Shown here: piece after piece, positions 63,700 through 64,000 of the stretch
Layout: the number at the start of each line of letters is the position of its first letter
How positions within the stretch are numbered: the first letter of the stretch is position 1
Source of the DNA: Dactylorhiza incarnata
Lineage: Eukaryota > Streptophyta > Magnoliopsida > Asparagales > Orchidaceae
Reading direction: 5' to 3'
NCBI GenBank assembly: GCA_033032865.1
Contig: JAWHQI010000329.1
Coordinates: forward strand, 1,550,001 to 1,614,000
DNA length: 64,000 nucleotides
Notes under the pieces: generated by a model
Told to the model about the DNA's origin: nothing
Seen by the model: only the letters and a program-made list of their open reading frames with translations
Databases searched by the model: none
Made by a program: the position numbers and the translations under genes

Positions 63700-64000
63700 A
63701 TGCTGAAGGAAGAACTTAAGAGAATTTCCTAGCACAACTGCCCAGAGCCTACAAATATATCAAGGACCTCCTCTGCATCAAGTGATTGGACACTGCAGGA
63801 CTCAAAAGCAGGTACACCTAATGATATCTTGTAGCGTCATTTCACAGGTAGAACCCAAGACCTTTGAAGAAGTAAATGGTGACCCCCAATGGATCATTAC
63901 TATGCAAGAGGAGTTGGAGCAATTTGAAAGACAAAGTGTATGAAAGCTAGTAGAGAAGCCAAAACATCATCCAATGATTGATACCAAATGTCTATATGAA
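63700..64000 (+). pseudogene. Copia RT start, right of the solo LTR
   Basis: From about 63840 the frame gives VEPKTFEEVNGDPQW and MQEELEQFERQSV, then a stop where copia RT has Trp (the NxxWxLV motif), and KHHPMIDTKCLYE at the edge. This is the start of a copia RT and belongs with the remnant ending at 61368. Confidence 0.75.

Overview
This is nuclear DNA from a flowering plant with a repeat-rich, probably large genome. It carries the first half of one host gene whose introns are packed with nested retrotransposons of plant-only lineages: Tat, Tekay-type and Reina-type chromoviruses, plus several Ty1/copia families. I see no bacterial genes, rRNA, tRNA or CRISPR.

Layout. (1) 1 to ~11.75 kb: a minus-strand Tat-lineage Ty3/gypsy element running off the left edge. 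Its gag-protease frame is open and its RT/RNaseH/integrase frame has one stop. A 15-copy, 91-bp tandem array follows pol. Beyond that, on the opposite strand, lies a gene-like unit with its own TATA box, two predicted introns and a poly(A) signal. (2) ~11.75-13.9 kb: gag, primer-binding site and LTR of a second Tat-like element, apparently split by the first. (3) 13.9-23.6 kb: non-coding repeat land with 19-, 179- and 34-bp tandem arrays, a 2.5-kb solo LTR (duplication TCTAC), and a dead PIF/Harbinger transposase split by a 1.9-kb solo LTR (duplication ATTAT).

(4) 24.0-58.5 kb: the host gene, an endosomal-type Na+(K+)/H+ antiporter of the NHX5/NHX6 class. Ten exons join without a frame break into 242 codons, about half of the usual protein; the rest lies past the right edge or is lost. 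One intron is a convincing AT-AC (U12-type) intron, and the last visible exon ends at a second perfect U12-type donor. Intron 6 (6.3 kb) holds a decayed chromovirus. Intron 9 (26.4 kb) holds: a minus-strand copia pol split by a young, pol-less chromovirus with near-identical LTRs (33600-39043, duplication CCAAC); a decayed plus-strand chromovirus pol; a plus-strand copia tail; and an LTR pair with a 458-bp interior, one LTR carrying a SINE and the other split by a full-length Tekay-type element (47674-57147, duplication ACTTT).

(5) 58.5-64 kb: intron 10, holding a decayed copia element interrupted by a 2.3-kb Tat-like solo LTR.

The NHX reading frame is clean across all of this, so the gene may still be expressed if splicing copes with the long introns. 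The mobile elements are mostly dead; the freshest by eye is the pol-less chromovirus. All coordinates, splice sites and identities were read by eye. Percent differences are rough counts, and family names rest on motif recognition, not searches.
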